From assembly GCA_028224375.1 (NCBI GenBank), contig JAOIVW010000002.1, forward strand, positions 124,001-188,000: DNA of 64,000 bases, in the 5' to 3' direction. Numbering within the stretch: the first letter of the stretch is position 1; each line of letters begins with the position of its first letter. This document shows, in pieces, positions 23,183 through 32,155 of this stretch. This stretch comes from Hellea sp. GTDB taxonomy: Bacteria > Pseudomonadota > Alphaproteobacteria > Caulobacterales > Maricaulaceae. Position numbers and translations under genes: made by a program. The notes beneath the pieces are model-generated. The model saw only the letters and a list, made by a program, of their open reading frames with translations, was not told the DNA's origin and searched no databases.

Positions 23183-25591
23183 CTAAAAGCCTTCCGCTTC
23201 AGGTAGGAATATTTCGCGTTTGCCGCCTGACATGGCTTCGCCGATCATGCCTTCAGTTTCCATGCGCTCTATTAAATCCGCGGCGCGGTTATAGCCGATA
23301 GAGAGCTTGCGCTGAATATAGCTGGTCGAGGCTTTGCGGTCGCGGGCGACAATGGCCACAGCTTGATCAAAGAGGGAATTACCTTCGCTGCCGCCGCCTG
23401 CCAGAGTGGGGTCGCTTGGCCCTTCTTCGCGTTCCGTTGTGATGTCTTCCAGATAGCTCGGCGCGCCTTGGGCTTTGACGAAATTCGCAATTTGCTCAAC
23501 TTCTCCGTCCGAGACGAACGGCCCGTGAAGGCGGCGCGGACGCCCTGTGCCCATAAAGAGCATGTCGCCATTGCCGAGAAGCTGCTCAGCCCCTTGTTCG
23601 CCAAGAATAGTACGGCTGTCGATTTTAGAGCCGACACGGAAAGAAATACGCGTTGGGAAGTTGGCTTTAATCGTGCCCGTAATCACATCAACGGACGGGC
23701 GTTGGGTTGCCATAATCATATGAATACCGGCGGCCCGCGCCATTTGCGCGAGGCGCTGGACAGAGCCTTCGATATCTTTTTTGGCGACCATCATCAGGTC
23801 AGCCATTTCGTCAATGATAACGACAATAAATGGCATAGGCTCGAAGTTTAATTCTTCCGTTTCATATTCAGGCTCACCGCTTTCTTTATTATATCCCGTC
23901 ATCACGGTGCGGGTCATAACCTCGCCGCTGGCTTTAGCTTCAGCGACTTTTTCATTATAGCCCGCCATATTCCGCACGCCCATTTTTGACATTTTGCGGT
24001 AGCGGTCTTCCATCTCGCGAACGGTCCACTTTAAGGCGACCACAGCTTTTTTCGGCTCTGTTACGACAGGGGCGAGCAAATGCGGCGCGCCGTCATAGAC
24101 AGAGAGCTCAAGCATTTTAGGGTCAATCATGATGAACTTACATTGCTCAGGGGTGAGCGTGTACATCAGCGAGAGTATCATCGCGTTGACGCCAACGGAC
24201 TTACCTGAACCCGTTGTACCCGCAATGAGCAAGTGAGGCATTTTAGACAGGTCGGTAATGAAAGGCGCGCCGCCAATATCTTCGCCGAGAATAAGCGGAA
24301 GCGCCATTTCCGTATTTTTGAATAATTCAGAATTAAGCATATCGCGCAGCCAGACCGTTTCGCGGCGGCGATTGGGCATTTCTACGCCCATAGCATTGCG
24401 GCCCGGCACAACGGCAATACGCGCAGATTGCGCGGACATATTTCGCGCAATATCATCTGAGAGATTAATTACGCGCTGGCTTTTGACGCCGGGGGCCGGT
24501 TCAAATTCAAAGAGCGTGACAACAGGGCCGGGACGTACTGCGCCCATTTCGCCTTCAATACCATAATCGGCCATGACCTTATGCAGATTGTTAGACGCAC
24601 GTTGTAGAGCGCCTTCATCGGTGACGGCAGAGCGGGGCGGCGGAACCTTCAAAAGATCAAGGCCGGGCAGGACAAAGTCGGAGCCTTCGGGAAAATTAAA
24701 TTGCGGTTTCTTAGGCGCGGCTTTGCGCTTTTTCTTGGCCGGAGCTTTAGCTGCAGGCTTTGCCGCCGCTTTTGGTTTGCGTAGGCGCTTGGGCTTAGGC
24801 TTAGCAGCAGGAGCTTGAGGCGTATCCGGAAGCGTACGGTAAAGATTATCAATCGAATCTGACGCGCCCATCGGCTCAACATAGTTTTTCTTAAACAGTT
24901 TCGTGACAAAGATAGCCATCTTATCAATGCCAATGCGAATATAGGCCCAGACCAATCCGGCGGCGTCCCATATATCAATCAAATCTTTGGCGACGATATT
25001 GAGAAAACGTCCCAAGCAAAACCCTGCGGCAATGAAAGTTATGAAAGCAACAACTAGGCCAGACAAGGGGAGGTTAAAATGATCCAGAGTGCCTTTGGCG
25101 TTTAGATAAATACTATCGCCAATCCAGCCGCCAAGCCCGCTACCCATCGGCCAGCTTTGCGGGATAGGAAATGCCGAGAGTGTCGCCGTGCCGAATATAA
25201 CGGCGCCAAACCAGATTAGCGCTCTACGGACGGTGTCAGCTCTTGTATCTTTTTTGCGCGGACGAAAAATACCGCGCACCCCTGCGTAAAGCGTGAGCAC
25301 TGCGGCGAGGATGGTTCCCCAGCCAAAGACTTGTAACAGCACATTAGACAGCTTGGCTCCTGGGCGGCCCATTAAGTTTTGGACGCTGCCGATGCCCGCC
25401 GTATCACCCGTTGAATCAAACGGGTTATAAGAGAGCACAGATATCAAAACAAATGCGCCAATCGCGCAAAGAAGCAGCGCAATAATTGCCCGCTTAAAGG
25501 CGCCGCCCGCAGACATATTTAAATCTTCCATCAGCTGATGGGCATATCCGGCGTCATAATCAGTGGCAGTAGCGCTGGGCGGCATGGGCAA
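23183..25591 (-). CDS. ftsK: DNA translocase FtsK
   Basis: 802 residues. Four hydrophobic helices lie in the first ~190 residues and anchor the protein at the division septum. A Pro/Ala/Lys linker follows (~265-310), then the RecA-like motor with Walker A in IAGTTGSGKSVGVNAM (~470) and Walker B around PFIVVIIDEMADLMM (~585), and a C-terminal winged-helix gamma domain (ASTSYIQRKLSIGYNRAADLIERMETEGMIG), which reads polar chromosome sequences. The protein moves chromosome ends to allow dimer resolution during division. It is a full-length alphaproteobacterial form. It is monocistronic, and its start lies 168 bases from the divergent ubiH-type gene. Confidence 0.95.
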   Translation of the reverse strand: MPMPPSATATDYDAGYAHQLMEDLNMSAGGAFKRAIIALLLCAIGAFVLISVLSYNPFDSTGDTAGIGSVQNLMGRPGAKLSNVLLQVFGWGTILAAVLTLYAGVRGIFRPRKKDTRADTVRRALIWFGAVIFGTATLSAFPIPQSWPMGSGLGGWIGDSIYLNAKGTLDHFNLPLSGLVVAFITFIAAGFCLGRFLNIVAKDLIDIWDAAGLVWAYIRIGIDKMAIFVTKLFKKNYVEPMGASDSIDNLYRTLPDTPQAPAAKPKPKRLRKPKAAAKPAAKAPAKKKRKAAPKKPQFNFPEGSDFVLPGLDLLKVPPPRSAVTDEGALQRASNNLHKVMADYGIEGEMGAVRPGPVVTLFEFEPAPGVKSQRVINLSDDIARNMSAQSARIAVVPGRNAMGVEMPNRRRETVWLRDMLNSELFKNTEMALPLILGEDIGGAPFITDLSKMPHLLIAGTTGSGKSVGVNAMILSLMYTLTPEQCKFIMIDPKMLELSVYDGAPHLLAPVVTEPKKAVVALKWTVREMEDRYRKMSKMGVRNMAGYNEKVAEAKASGEVMTRTVMTGYNKESGEPEYETEELNFEPMPFIVVIIDEMADLMMVAKKDIEGSVQRLAQMARAAGIHMIMATQRPSVDVITGTIKANFPTRISFRVGSKIDSRTILGEQGAEQLLGNGDMLFMGTGRPRRLHGPFVSDGEVEQIANFVKAQGAPSYLEDITTEREEGPSDPTLAGGGSEGNSLFDQAVAIVARDRKASTSYIQRKLSIGYNRAADLIERMETEGMIGEAMSGGKREIFLPEAEGF

Positions 25592-25669
25592 ATTCCTGTC
25601 AAAACCCTAAAAAATAATCCTAATATAATGTGAAGGCGGGGCGTAAAGATGAGGTTAAGACACAGATGA

Positions 25670-25705
25670 TTTCTCTGATAATTTCCCTGATAATTTCTCT
25701 GATAA
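25670..25705. repeat. Three tandem copies of a 12-base unit
   Basis: TTTCTCTGATAA, TTTCCCTGATAA and TTTCTCTGATAA follow each other directly in the ftsK/ubiH intergenic region. They may be binding sites or replication-slippage products. Confidence 0.7.
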
Positions 25706-25759
25706 ATTTGTGCAAAACGCCCCATGGTCAAAACCGTATGCGGCAGATAAAAGCGGGTC

Positions 25760-26956
25760 ATGAAAATGGATTTTGATATCATCATTATCGGGGCAGGTCT
25801 GGTAGGCTTAACCACGGCTTTGGCTTGCGCACATAAAGGGGCGTCAATCTGCCTGCTCGATGCCGCTGACCCTGCAAAGGCGGATGATGGCCGCGCCTCC
25901 GCAGTCGCCGCCAGTAGCTATGCCATGTTTGAACATTTGGGCATTGCGGCGCGGCTAGAGGGCCATGTTCAGCCCATTACAGATATGTTGATTGCAGATG
26001 GGGCTGTTGGCGATGTTTCGCCCCTAACGCTTCATTTTGATAGCGCGGATTTGGGCGGCCCAACGGGATATATGGTTGAGAATAATCAGCTCAAGCCTGC
26101 TCTGCTGACCGCTGTTAGGGATAATGAAAATACAACTCTACAGGCCCCTGTGCATATTTCAAACACAGACCGAGACGCTAAAGGCGTGACGGTCACATTG
26201 AAAGACAAGACCGTTTTAACGGCCTCGTTGCTTGTGGCGGCAGATGGACGTAATTCTAGCCTTCGCCGAGAGGCGGGAATTGATGTGCAGCGTTTTGGCT
26301 ATGATCAAAAGGCGGTTGTGACGACGTTTAAGCATGAGCTCCCGCATGACGGGGTAGCCCACCAAATCTTTTTCGCAGGCGGCCCTTTGGCGCTATTGCC
26401 ATTGACGGGGCAGCGCTGTTCCATTGTGTGGTCAGATAAGGCGCGGGCGATTGAGGCGGCGATGGCGTTGGACGAGATGGCATTTACGGCTGAACTGTCA
26501 CGGCGCATTGGCGGATCTCTGGGGGAGATAAGTCTATGCGCCCCTCGCCAAGCCTTTCCGCTAAGCCTGCAGATGGCAGATTGTTACACAGATCAGAGGC
26601 TCGTTTTAGTCGGGGATGCGGCTCACGCCATTCATCCCATAGCGGGGCAGGGATTGAATATGGGACTGCGCGATGCGGCGGCCTTAGCGGATGTGGTCGC
26701 GGAGAGCCGCTTTGTTGGGCTTGACCTTGGCGGCGCGGCTATTGGTGATTATGAGGCGTGGCGCAATTTTGATAATAAAATGTTGGGCATGACAACGGAT
26801 ATGCTCAACCGCTTATTTTCCAATAATATCGCGCCCCTGCGTCATGCCCGCCGTTTAGGGTTAGCGGCAGTGAACCGCTTTAAGCCTGCGCAGACATTTT
26901 TTATGAAAGAGGCGGCCGGTGAGGCGGGTCATCTGCCAAGCTTGTTACGGCGTTAA
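25760..26956 (+). CDS. UbiH/UbiF-type FAD-dependent hydroxylase
   Basis: 398 residues. The dinucleotide motif IIIIGAGLVGLTTALAC lies at ~6-22, and DGRASAVAASSYAMFEHLGI is the family-typical segment that follows. The second FAD motif is RLVLVGDAAHAIHPIAGQGLNMGLRDAAALADV (~275-308). Enzymes of this family hydroxylate the ubiquinone ring; which position cannot be told by eye. It is soluble or peripheral at the inner membrane. The 3' end overlaps the convergent small gene by four bases. The ATG at 25760 begins with MKMDFD; the second ATG (25766) is also possible. Confidence 0.88.
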   Translation: MKMDFDIIIIGAGLVGLTTALACAHKGASICLLDAADPAKADDGRASAVAASSYAMFEHLGIAARLEGHVQPITDMLIADGAVGDVSPLTLHFDSADLGGPTGYMVENNQLKPALLTAVRDNENTTLQAPVHISNTDRDAKGVTVTLKDKTVLTASLLVAADGRNSSLRREAGIDVQRFGYDQKAVVTTFKHELPHDGVAHQIFFAGGPLALLPLTGQRCSIVWSDKARAIEAAMALDEMAFTAELSRRIGGSLGEISLCAPRQAFPLSLQMADCYTDQRLVLVGDAAHAIHPIAGQGLNMGLRDAAALADVVAESRFVGLDLGGAAIGDYEAWRNFDNKMLGMTTDMLNRLFSNNIAPLRHARRLGLAAVNRFKPAQTFFMKEAAGEAGHLPSLLRR

Positions 26957-27540
26957 CTGCTGACGTTGCGAGGGCTGTATTCAATCGCCTCAACGTGGAA
27001 TGTCAGACAACGGCTGTAAAAGTTTCTGGGTAACCGCACGGGCTTTCCCTTAACCTCGGCTTTAATCGTCTTGGTCAAGCAGCGTCCGGTCAATTTGAAA
27101 TCCTGCCATCCCGAGACATCTTTATAAGCGCCGTTCTTCCACGCTCTAAGTTTTTCGGCAATTTCAGGATTGCTCGCCATCAGCAATTTTTGCTTTGCAT
27201 GACGATTGAAAAAAGGCGCGGGGCACTGCCCTGAGCCTGCATATTTTTGCGAGAATTTCTTCGCTGATTTTTCGTCAAAATAATGAAGCGTGATTAGAGC
27301 GCCCGCATCTTTTATGCCGCGCTGGGATTGCGTCATCGTGGCGATGCCGTGTATGACGCTTTTCTCTGCTGAGAGCTGATACTCAAAATAGCGCTTATTA
27401 TCAGACACCGTGAAACTTTGCGTCTCTGGATCGACGGAAATGACTTCAGAACTGTTCTTTGCAAAGGGGTTATCCTGCGTTGCCGCATAAGCCAGCAGCA
27501 CAAAACCGCCTATTCCCATGATAATATGCCCCATATTCAT
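26953..27540 (-). CDS. Uncharacterised membrane-anchored protein
   Basis: 195 residues. A single N-terminal hydrophobic helix (HIIMGIGGFVLLAYAATQ) is followed by a periplasmic-looking domain. Cys in GSGQCPAPFF, GRCLTK and SRCLTF are spaced as if for disulphides. No family was recognised. The gene is convergent with ubiH and its terminal four bases overlap it. Nothing nearby suggests a role. Confidence 0.6.
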   Translation of the reverse strand: MNMGHIIMGIGGFVLLAYAATQDNPFAKNSSEVISVDPETQSFTVSDNKRYFEYQLSAEKSVIHGIATMTQSQRGIKDAGALITLHYFDEKSAKKFSQKYAGSGQCPAPFFNRHAKQKLLMASNPEIAEKLRAWKNGAYKDVSGWQDFKLTGRCLTKTIKAEVKGKPVRLPRNFYSRCLTFHVEAIEYSPRNVSS

Positions 27541-27826
27541 GGGCTCTTTTTATCAAAAAGGGGTTCAAATTTAGGTAATGAGTAGCGTTAACAATACCTT
27601 ACCCTGCGGCGCTTTAAACACAAAAAATATAGGCGAAATTCTACTGAAAAAAGTACTGTATTAGGGGGTTGTATCTTGTTCAGATAGGGTTCATGTAGCG
27701 CCGCATAATAAGCCCCTACGAGTTAAGAATAACTTGAGTTTGAGCTCTGGGGGCTCGATTTCGGTACCGGACATTGCGCCCCGTTTCGGTATCGTCGGTC
27801 CGTCACTTTCGAGTGACGGACCACTT
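27541..27826. other. Intergenic region with a strong hairpin
   Basis: No gene is seen. GGTCCGTCAC (27797-27806) and GTGACGGACC (27813-27822) form a perfect 10-base stem with loop TTTCGA. ACTTTTATTTT follows on the plus strand, a poor T-tract. It stands directly beside the 110-base hairpin element at 27827-27936. Confidence 0.5.
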
Positions 27827-27936
27827 TTATTTTGGGCATAGCATCTTCGTATCTGCATCATCTTGTGCTCGAAATAGGCTATTGCCTAATTTCTGCGCAA
27901 GCTAATACAGCTACGAAGCGCTATGCCCAAAATAAG
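27827..27936. repeat. 110-base near-palindromic hairpin element
   Basis: The ends TTATTTTGGGCATAGC (27827-27842) and GCTATGCCCAAAATAA (27921-27936) are perfect 16-base inverted copies. Pairing continues inwards with small bulges (CTTCGTA/TACGAAG, CTTGTGC/GCGCAAG, GAAAT-AGGC/GCCT-ATTTC) to a TATT tip. It ends three bases past the recF stop. No T-tract follows on either strand, so it is more likely a MITE-like element or a structured RNA than a terminator. Confidence 0.6.
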
Positions 27937-27938
27937 GG

Positions 27939-29054
27939 TTATGATTCTGAAACTACGCCTTCGCGGACTTCGAACATCTGTGCGCGGCCTTTAAAGGCTT
28001 CGAAGAGTGAGGCGTCGGTGCCTGTCATAAAAACCTGTGTGCCTAACGCGATTAGCTCTTCTATGAGGGCGGCGCGGCGGTCAATATCCAGATGGGCCGC
28101 GACTTCATCAAGCAGAAGTATCGGCGCTTTATCGGCTTGGGCGCGGGCATGGGCGAGGGTGAGGCCTATCAATAGCGCTTTTTGCTCCCCCGTTGAACAA
28201 TCCTCAGCGGGCATGTTTTTCTCGGCATGGCGCACCCGTAAGTCGGATTTATGCACGCCCTTTAATGTTCGCCCCGCGCGTTGGTCGAGCGGGCGCTCGG
28301 AGGCGAGGGAGCTTTTGATAAAGGCCTCAACATCTTCAAAAGGTAAGCCGCTTTGGAATTGTTCTTCTGCTTCTCCCTCCAGCGCGACGACGGCTTTAGG
28401 AAAAATGTCATCAGCTTTGGCGGCGGCGCGGCTTTCTATTTCTTCGATAAGCCGCGTGACAGTGATGGCGCGGGCTTGAGCGACATGGGCGCCTTGCGTG
28501 GCCATGTCGGCTTCTAGCGCGTCATACCATCCGCGATCCGTAATGCCGTCAGAGAGCAAGCGGTTACGTTCCGAGCGGGCCTTTTCATAACGCAGGCTCG
28601 CCATGCCGTGGGAGGGGGCATGAACTAAGGAGAAACGATCCATAAATTTGCGGCGGTCCGAAGCGGGCCCTGTGAAAAGCCTATCTTGGGCGGGGGTGAG
28701 CCACATCAACGTCAAGAGTTGGGCGAGCTGCGGGCCTGTCGCATTCTTTCCATCTAGCCTTACAATGCGCCGCTTAGGATATTCAGGCACTTGCCCGACA
28801 GACACGCGCGTGTCGCCAATGCTGGCATTAATTCCCCAAGCCGCCGCGACCTTATCTCCCTCGCGCCGTGCAAGGTCATCCATCTTGGCACGGCGTAATC
28901 CGCGTCCAGGGGAGAGAAATGAGACGGCTTCTAAAAGGTTGGTCTTGCCTGCGCCATTCGGCCCAAACAGCACAACGGGCGCGCCAGTCAGCGCAATATC
29001 AAGCGAGGGGTAAGAGCGAAAATCCGTAAGACGAAGAGAACCAATATGGGCCAC
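27939..29054 (-). CDS. recF: DNA replication and repair protein RecF
   Basis: 371 residues. IGSLRLTDFRSYPSLDIAL and Walker A FGPNGAGKTNLLEAV are at the N-terminus. The ABC signature CSTGEQKALLIGLTLAHA and Walker B PILLLDEVAAHLD lie near residues 275-310. RecF helps load RecA at gaps in single-stranded DNA, with RecO and RecR. It lies 14 bases downstream of dnaN, the usual order, so the two are likely co-transcribed. dnaA and gyrB are not next to them in the window. Confidence 0.94.
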   Translation of the reverse strand: MAHIGSLRLTDFRSYPSLDIALTGAPVVLFGPNGAGKTNLLEAVSFLSPGRGLRRAKMDDLARREGDKVAAAWGINASIGDTRVSVGQVPEYPKRRIVRLDGKNATGPQLAQLLTLMWLTPAQDRLFTGPASDRRKFMDRFSLVHAPSHGMASLRYEKARSERNRLLSDGITDRGWYDALEADMATQGAHVAQARAITVTRLIEEIESRAAAKADDIFPKAVVALEGEAEEQFQSGLPFEDVEAFIKSSLASERPLDQRAGRTLKGVHKSDLRVRHAEKNMPAEDCSTGEQKALLIGLTLAHARAQADKAPILLLDEVAAHLDIDRRAALIEELIALGTQVFMTGTDASLFEAFKGRAQMFEVREGVVSES

Positions 29055-29068
29055 AGCGTGCCCGCGGC

Positions 29069-30172
29069 TTAGACGCGAAGCGGCATCAGCACAAAGAGTG
29101 CGCCGGGGTCTTCTGCGTCTTTTACCAAAGCAGGCGAGGCGGGACTGTCGAGGAAAAACGTTGCGTCACGGCCTTCAATCTGGCCAGCCACATCGAGCAA
29201 GTATTTCGCGTTAAAGCCAATTTCCAGCGGGTCGGCGCTGTAATCCACCATTAATTCCTCATGGGCGTTTCCGCTCTCAGGATTATTGACGGTCAGGGCC
29301 AGATTATCCTGAGTTAGAGAGATTTTAATTGAGCGCGACTTTTCAGCGGAAATCGTCGCCACGCGGTCTACCGCATCCGCAAAGACTTTATTATCAATCG
29401 TCAGCTCTTTCTCATTTCCTTTAGGAATAACGCGCTCATAATCTGGGAAGGTGCCGTCAATGAGTTTGGACGTCAGAACTGCAGAGCCGTAATGGAAACG
29501 AATTTTCGCTTCTGAGACAGAGAGCGATACATCGGCGTCACCGCCATCAATGAGGCGGCGAATTTCGGCCACGGTCTTGCGAGGTATAATCACGCCTGGC
29601 AAACCTTCAGCGCCTGGCGGGATGTCCATCTCGGCGAGTGCCAAGCGGTGACCATCTGTGGCAACAGCCCGCAACGCTCCGTCATGAGCATGGACATAAA
29701 TCCCGTTTAAGTAATAGCGCGTTTCTTCCGTCGAAATCGCAAAGCGTGTTTTATCAATCAAGCGGCGTAGCTCGGCGGCTTTGAGAACAAAATTATGGGT
29801 AAAGCCGTCCGCTGTCATCTTCGGAAAGTCACCTGATGGCAAAAGCGGGAGGGTGAAGTGCGACCGTCCTGCATCAATATCCAAGCGGTCATCCGCATTT
29901 ATCTGGAGCGAGACCTGCGCCCCGTCAGGGAGCTTACGCGCAATATCGTAAAGCGTATGGGCGGGGGCGGTAATCTGCCCTGGCGCGCCGATATCGGCTG
30001 CGGTGTCTTCAGAGATTTCAATATCTAAATCCGTCGCGACAAGCGTAACTTTGCCGTCCTCAGCACTCATCAACACATTGGATAAAATAGGGATCGTATT
30101 GCGGCGTTCCACAACATTTTGGACATGTCCCAGCGCCTTTAAAAGTGCGGCGCGCTCAATAGAAAGTCTCAT
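29069..30172 (-). CDS. dnaN: DNA polymerase III beta sliding clamp
   Basis: 367 residues from ATG 30172 (MRLSIERAALLKALGHVQNVVERRNTIPILSNVLM). The longer frame upstream adds 16 residues without homology. Three repeated clamp domains are visible; the hydrophobic cleft region includes DGHRLALAEM and the end is ALFVLMPLRV, the conserved C-terminal MPxR. The ring tethers DNA polymerases to DNA. It forms an operon with recF. About 240 bases separate it from the divergent pstS. Confidence 0.95.
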   Translation of the reverse strand: MRLSIERAALLKALGHVQNVVERRNTIPILSNVLMSAEDGKVTLVATDLDIEISEDTAADIGAPGQITAPAHTLYDIARKLPDGAQVSLQINADDRLDIDAGRSHFTLPLLPSGDFPKMTADGFTHNFVLKAAELRRLIDKTRFAISTEETRYYLNGIYVHAHDGALRAVATDGHRLALAEMDIPPGAEGLPGVIIPRKTVAEIRRLIDGGDADVSLSVSEAKIRFHYGSAVLTSKLIDGTFPDYERVIPKGNEKELTIDNKVFADAVDRVATISAEKSRSIKISLTQDNLALTVNNPESGNAHEELMVDYSADPLEIGFNAKYLLDVAGQIEGRDATFFLDSPASPALVKDAEDPGALFVLMPLRV

Positions 30173-30413
30173 CTTCTCAGCCTGACTAAAATCTGTTGAA
30201 AAAGGCCTTGCGCGAGGCAAGACCAGTTAGAGCCCGTAACATAACGTAAAAGGCGTAAATGCCAAGGGCAATTCGCGCGGTTGAGGCTGGGGATAAGTTT
30301 ATGCTGCCCGGCGCAGAATATGTGTTCACGTTTAGTTGATTTAAGTTTAAGGACTTAAGTCTTTTGATGGGTTATCTCTTTGCTCTAGTGAATTTTGAGG
30401 ATGATAAGGTTTT

Positions 30414-31241
30414 ATGTATAAGCAATCTGTATTTGCACTTTCAGCTCTCATCCTAGCGGCGTGTTCGGCGCCTGAAGCCGTCAATGTTTCAGGCTCATCG
30501 ACAGTGCTGCCGGCTGTCTCGCTTGCTGCGGATCAATTTGTGGCTGAGACGGGCACGACAGTTGTTGTCAATGCAGGCGGCTCAGGCAGCGGTTTTAACC
30601 AACTGGCCGAAGGGCAAACGGATATTGGCATGATGTCGCGCGATATCACCGATAGTGAGCTAGAAAGATTTAAAACGATTGATTTTAAAAGAATAGCCAT
30701 TGGACGCGACGCCGTTGTGCCGACGATTTCATCTGAAATATATGAGGCAGGCGTAAAGGCACTAACGCTCGCGCAAATCGCAGATATCTATTCAGGGCGT
30801 GTAGATAATTGGGCAGAATTTGGCGGCCCTGACCGCGCGATTTTCGCGGTCGATAAAGAGGCTAGCCGAGGCACGCGGCAGATATTTATGGGCGTGGTGA
30901 TGGGAAACCCTAAAGCCAAAACACCAGGAACTGATTTAGTCACAGGCTCAAATAATGAAGAGCAAACGGCGTTAACGCAAAGCGATTCTGGTATTGGTAT
31001 GCTGTCTTTCGCGTGGCTGAATGAGGATGTCAAAGGGCTTTCAATTATTCTGGATAACGGACAAGTTGTTGAGCCCTCACTTGAAAATATTCAAAATGGA
31101 AGCTTTCCATTTGTGCGAGATTTATTGGTTATCACCCGCGGCGATATTAAACCGCCTGCTCAGAAATTTGTAGATTATCTATTAGGCCCCGAAGGACAAA
31201 AGGCCGTTGAAGAATCCGGCTATATTAAGGTATCTGAGTGA
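30414..31241 (+). CDS. pstS: Phosphate ABC transporter substrate-binding lipoprotein
   Basis: 275 residues. The signal sequence ends in the lipobox LILAAC (Cys17), so it is a lipoprotein in this organism rather than a free periplasmic protein. VSGSSTVLPAVSLAADQF, GGSGSGFNQLAEGQTDIGMMSRDIT and KEASRGTRQIF are phosphate-binding PstS segments. First gene of pstSCAB. I saw no CTGTCAT-type Pho box in the 170 bases upstream. It overlaps pstC by four bases. Confidence 0.92.
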   Translation: MYKQSVFALSALILAACSAPEAVNVSGSSTVLPAVSLAADQFVAETGTTVVVNAGGSGSGFNQLAEGQTDIGMMSRDITDSELERFKTIDFKRIAIGRDAVVPTISSEIYEAGVKALTLAQIADIYSGRVDNWAEFGGPDRAIFAVDKEASRGTRQIFMGVVMGNPKAKTPGTDLVTGSNNEEQTALTQSDSGIGMLSFAWLNEDVKGLSIILDNGQVVEPSLENIQNGSFPFVRDLLVITRGDIKPPAQKFVDYLLGPEGQKAVEESGYIKVSE

Positions 31242-32155
31242 GCGCAACTTCTGCATTAAAAGCGAAGGCCTTATTAAAAGCAAAGCCAGCTTCAAAGCGC
31301 CGCGACGCGACTAAAGCTTATTGCCAAGGCAGTGCTGTTTTATCCATTGTCATTGTCAGCGTTATACTCCTGACACTTTTAATTCAAAGTCTTCCGGTTT
31401 TAATGTCAGGCGATAATGGCCTGATCGGGACGCAGTGGAATCCTGATGAAGGTCAGTTTGGCATTATTGCGCCTTTATTCGGCTCTGTCTTTGTTATGAT
31501 TATTGCGACGGTAATAGCCTTCCCCATAGGCTTGTTGACCGCAATTTATATTTCCGAAACACGCTCCTCGAAATTACGGCGATTAATTAAATCTATTCTC
31601 GAGCTTTTGGCGGGTATTCCGTCCATTGTTTATGGATTAATTGGTGTCGCTTACCTCAATATTTGGGTTGCGGATTTATTTGATTTGCAGTCAGGCCGAA
31701 TTATTTTAACGGCAGGTATTTTATTAGGCATTATGATTTTACCGACATTTCTAACGCTGACTGAAGACGCTTTATCAGCTGTGCCGCAGCGCTATCGAGA
31801 GAACGCAAAATCATTAGGGATGTACCGCCACGAAGTGTTTAAAGATATTATTTTCCCGCAAGCCAAAGTCGGCATAGCGGGGGCGGGGCTTTTAGCATTA
31901 GGCCGCGCGCTCGGTGAAACCATGGCGGTTATGCTGGTGATTGGTTCGCTGGACCGCTTGCCCTCTCCGCTCTTTAATCCTTTATCTTCGGGGCAAACAA
32001 TTACGTCTAAGCTTGGCCGCGAGGTGGGAGAGAGCGCTTTTGGTTCGGTGCATTTCAGCGCCTTAGTGTTTATGAGCTTTATATTAGTATCTATTACTAT
32101 CGCGCTGACGATTTTATCGCATTATTTTCTGACCCGAAAGCCCTCTGATGTTTAA
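31238..32155 (+). CDS. pstC: Phosphate ABC transporter permease PstC
   Basis: 305 residues with six predicted helices. The N-terminal region is longer and Lys-rich. The permease EAA loop is YRENAKSLGMYRHEVFKDIIFPQAKVGIAGAGLLALGRALGETMAVMLVIG near the end. SILELLAGIPSIVYGLIGVAYL is typical of PstC. It forms the channel together with PstA. It overlaps pstS by four bases and pstA by eight. Confidence 0.92.
   Translation: MSATSALKAKALLKAKPASKRRDATKAYCQGSAVLSIVIVSVILLTLLIQSLPVLMSGDNGLIGTQWNPDEGQFGIIAPLFGSVFVMIIATVIAFPIGLLTAIYISETRSSKLRRLIKSILELLAGIPSIVYGLIGVAYLNIWVADLFDLQSGRIILTAGILLGIMILPTFLTLTEDALSAVPQRYRENAKSLGMYRHEVFKDIIFPQAKVGIAGAGLLALGRALGETMAVMLVIGSLDRLPSPLFNPLSSGQTITSKLGREVGESAFGSVHFSALVFMSFILVSITIALTILSHYFLTRKPSDV

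Noticed and set aside
27832..28479. 215-residue plus-strand ORF
   Set aside because: It is antisense to recF and its start lies in the hairpin element; the Ser/Arg-rich sequence is typical of a shadow frame.
27939..30413. Replication origin near dnaN-recF
   Set aside because: dnaA, a DnaA-box cluster and gyrB are absent; in these bacteria the origin usually lies elsewhere.
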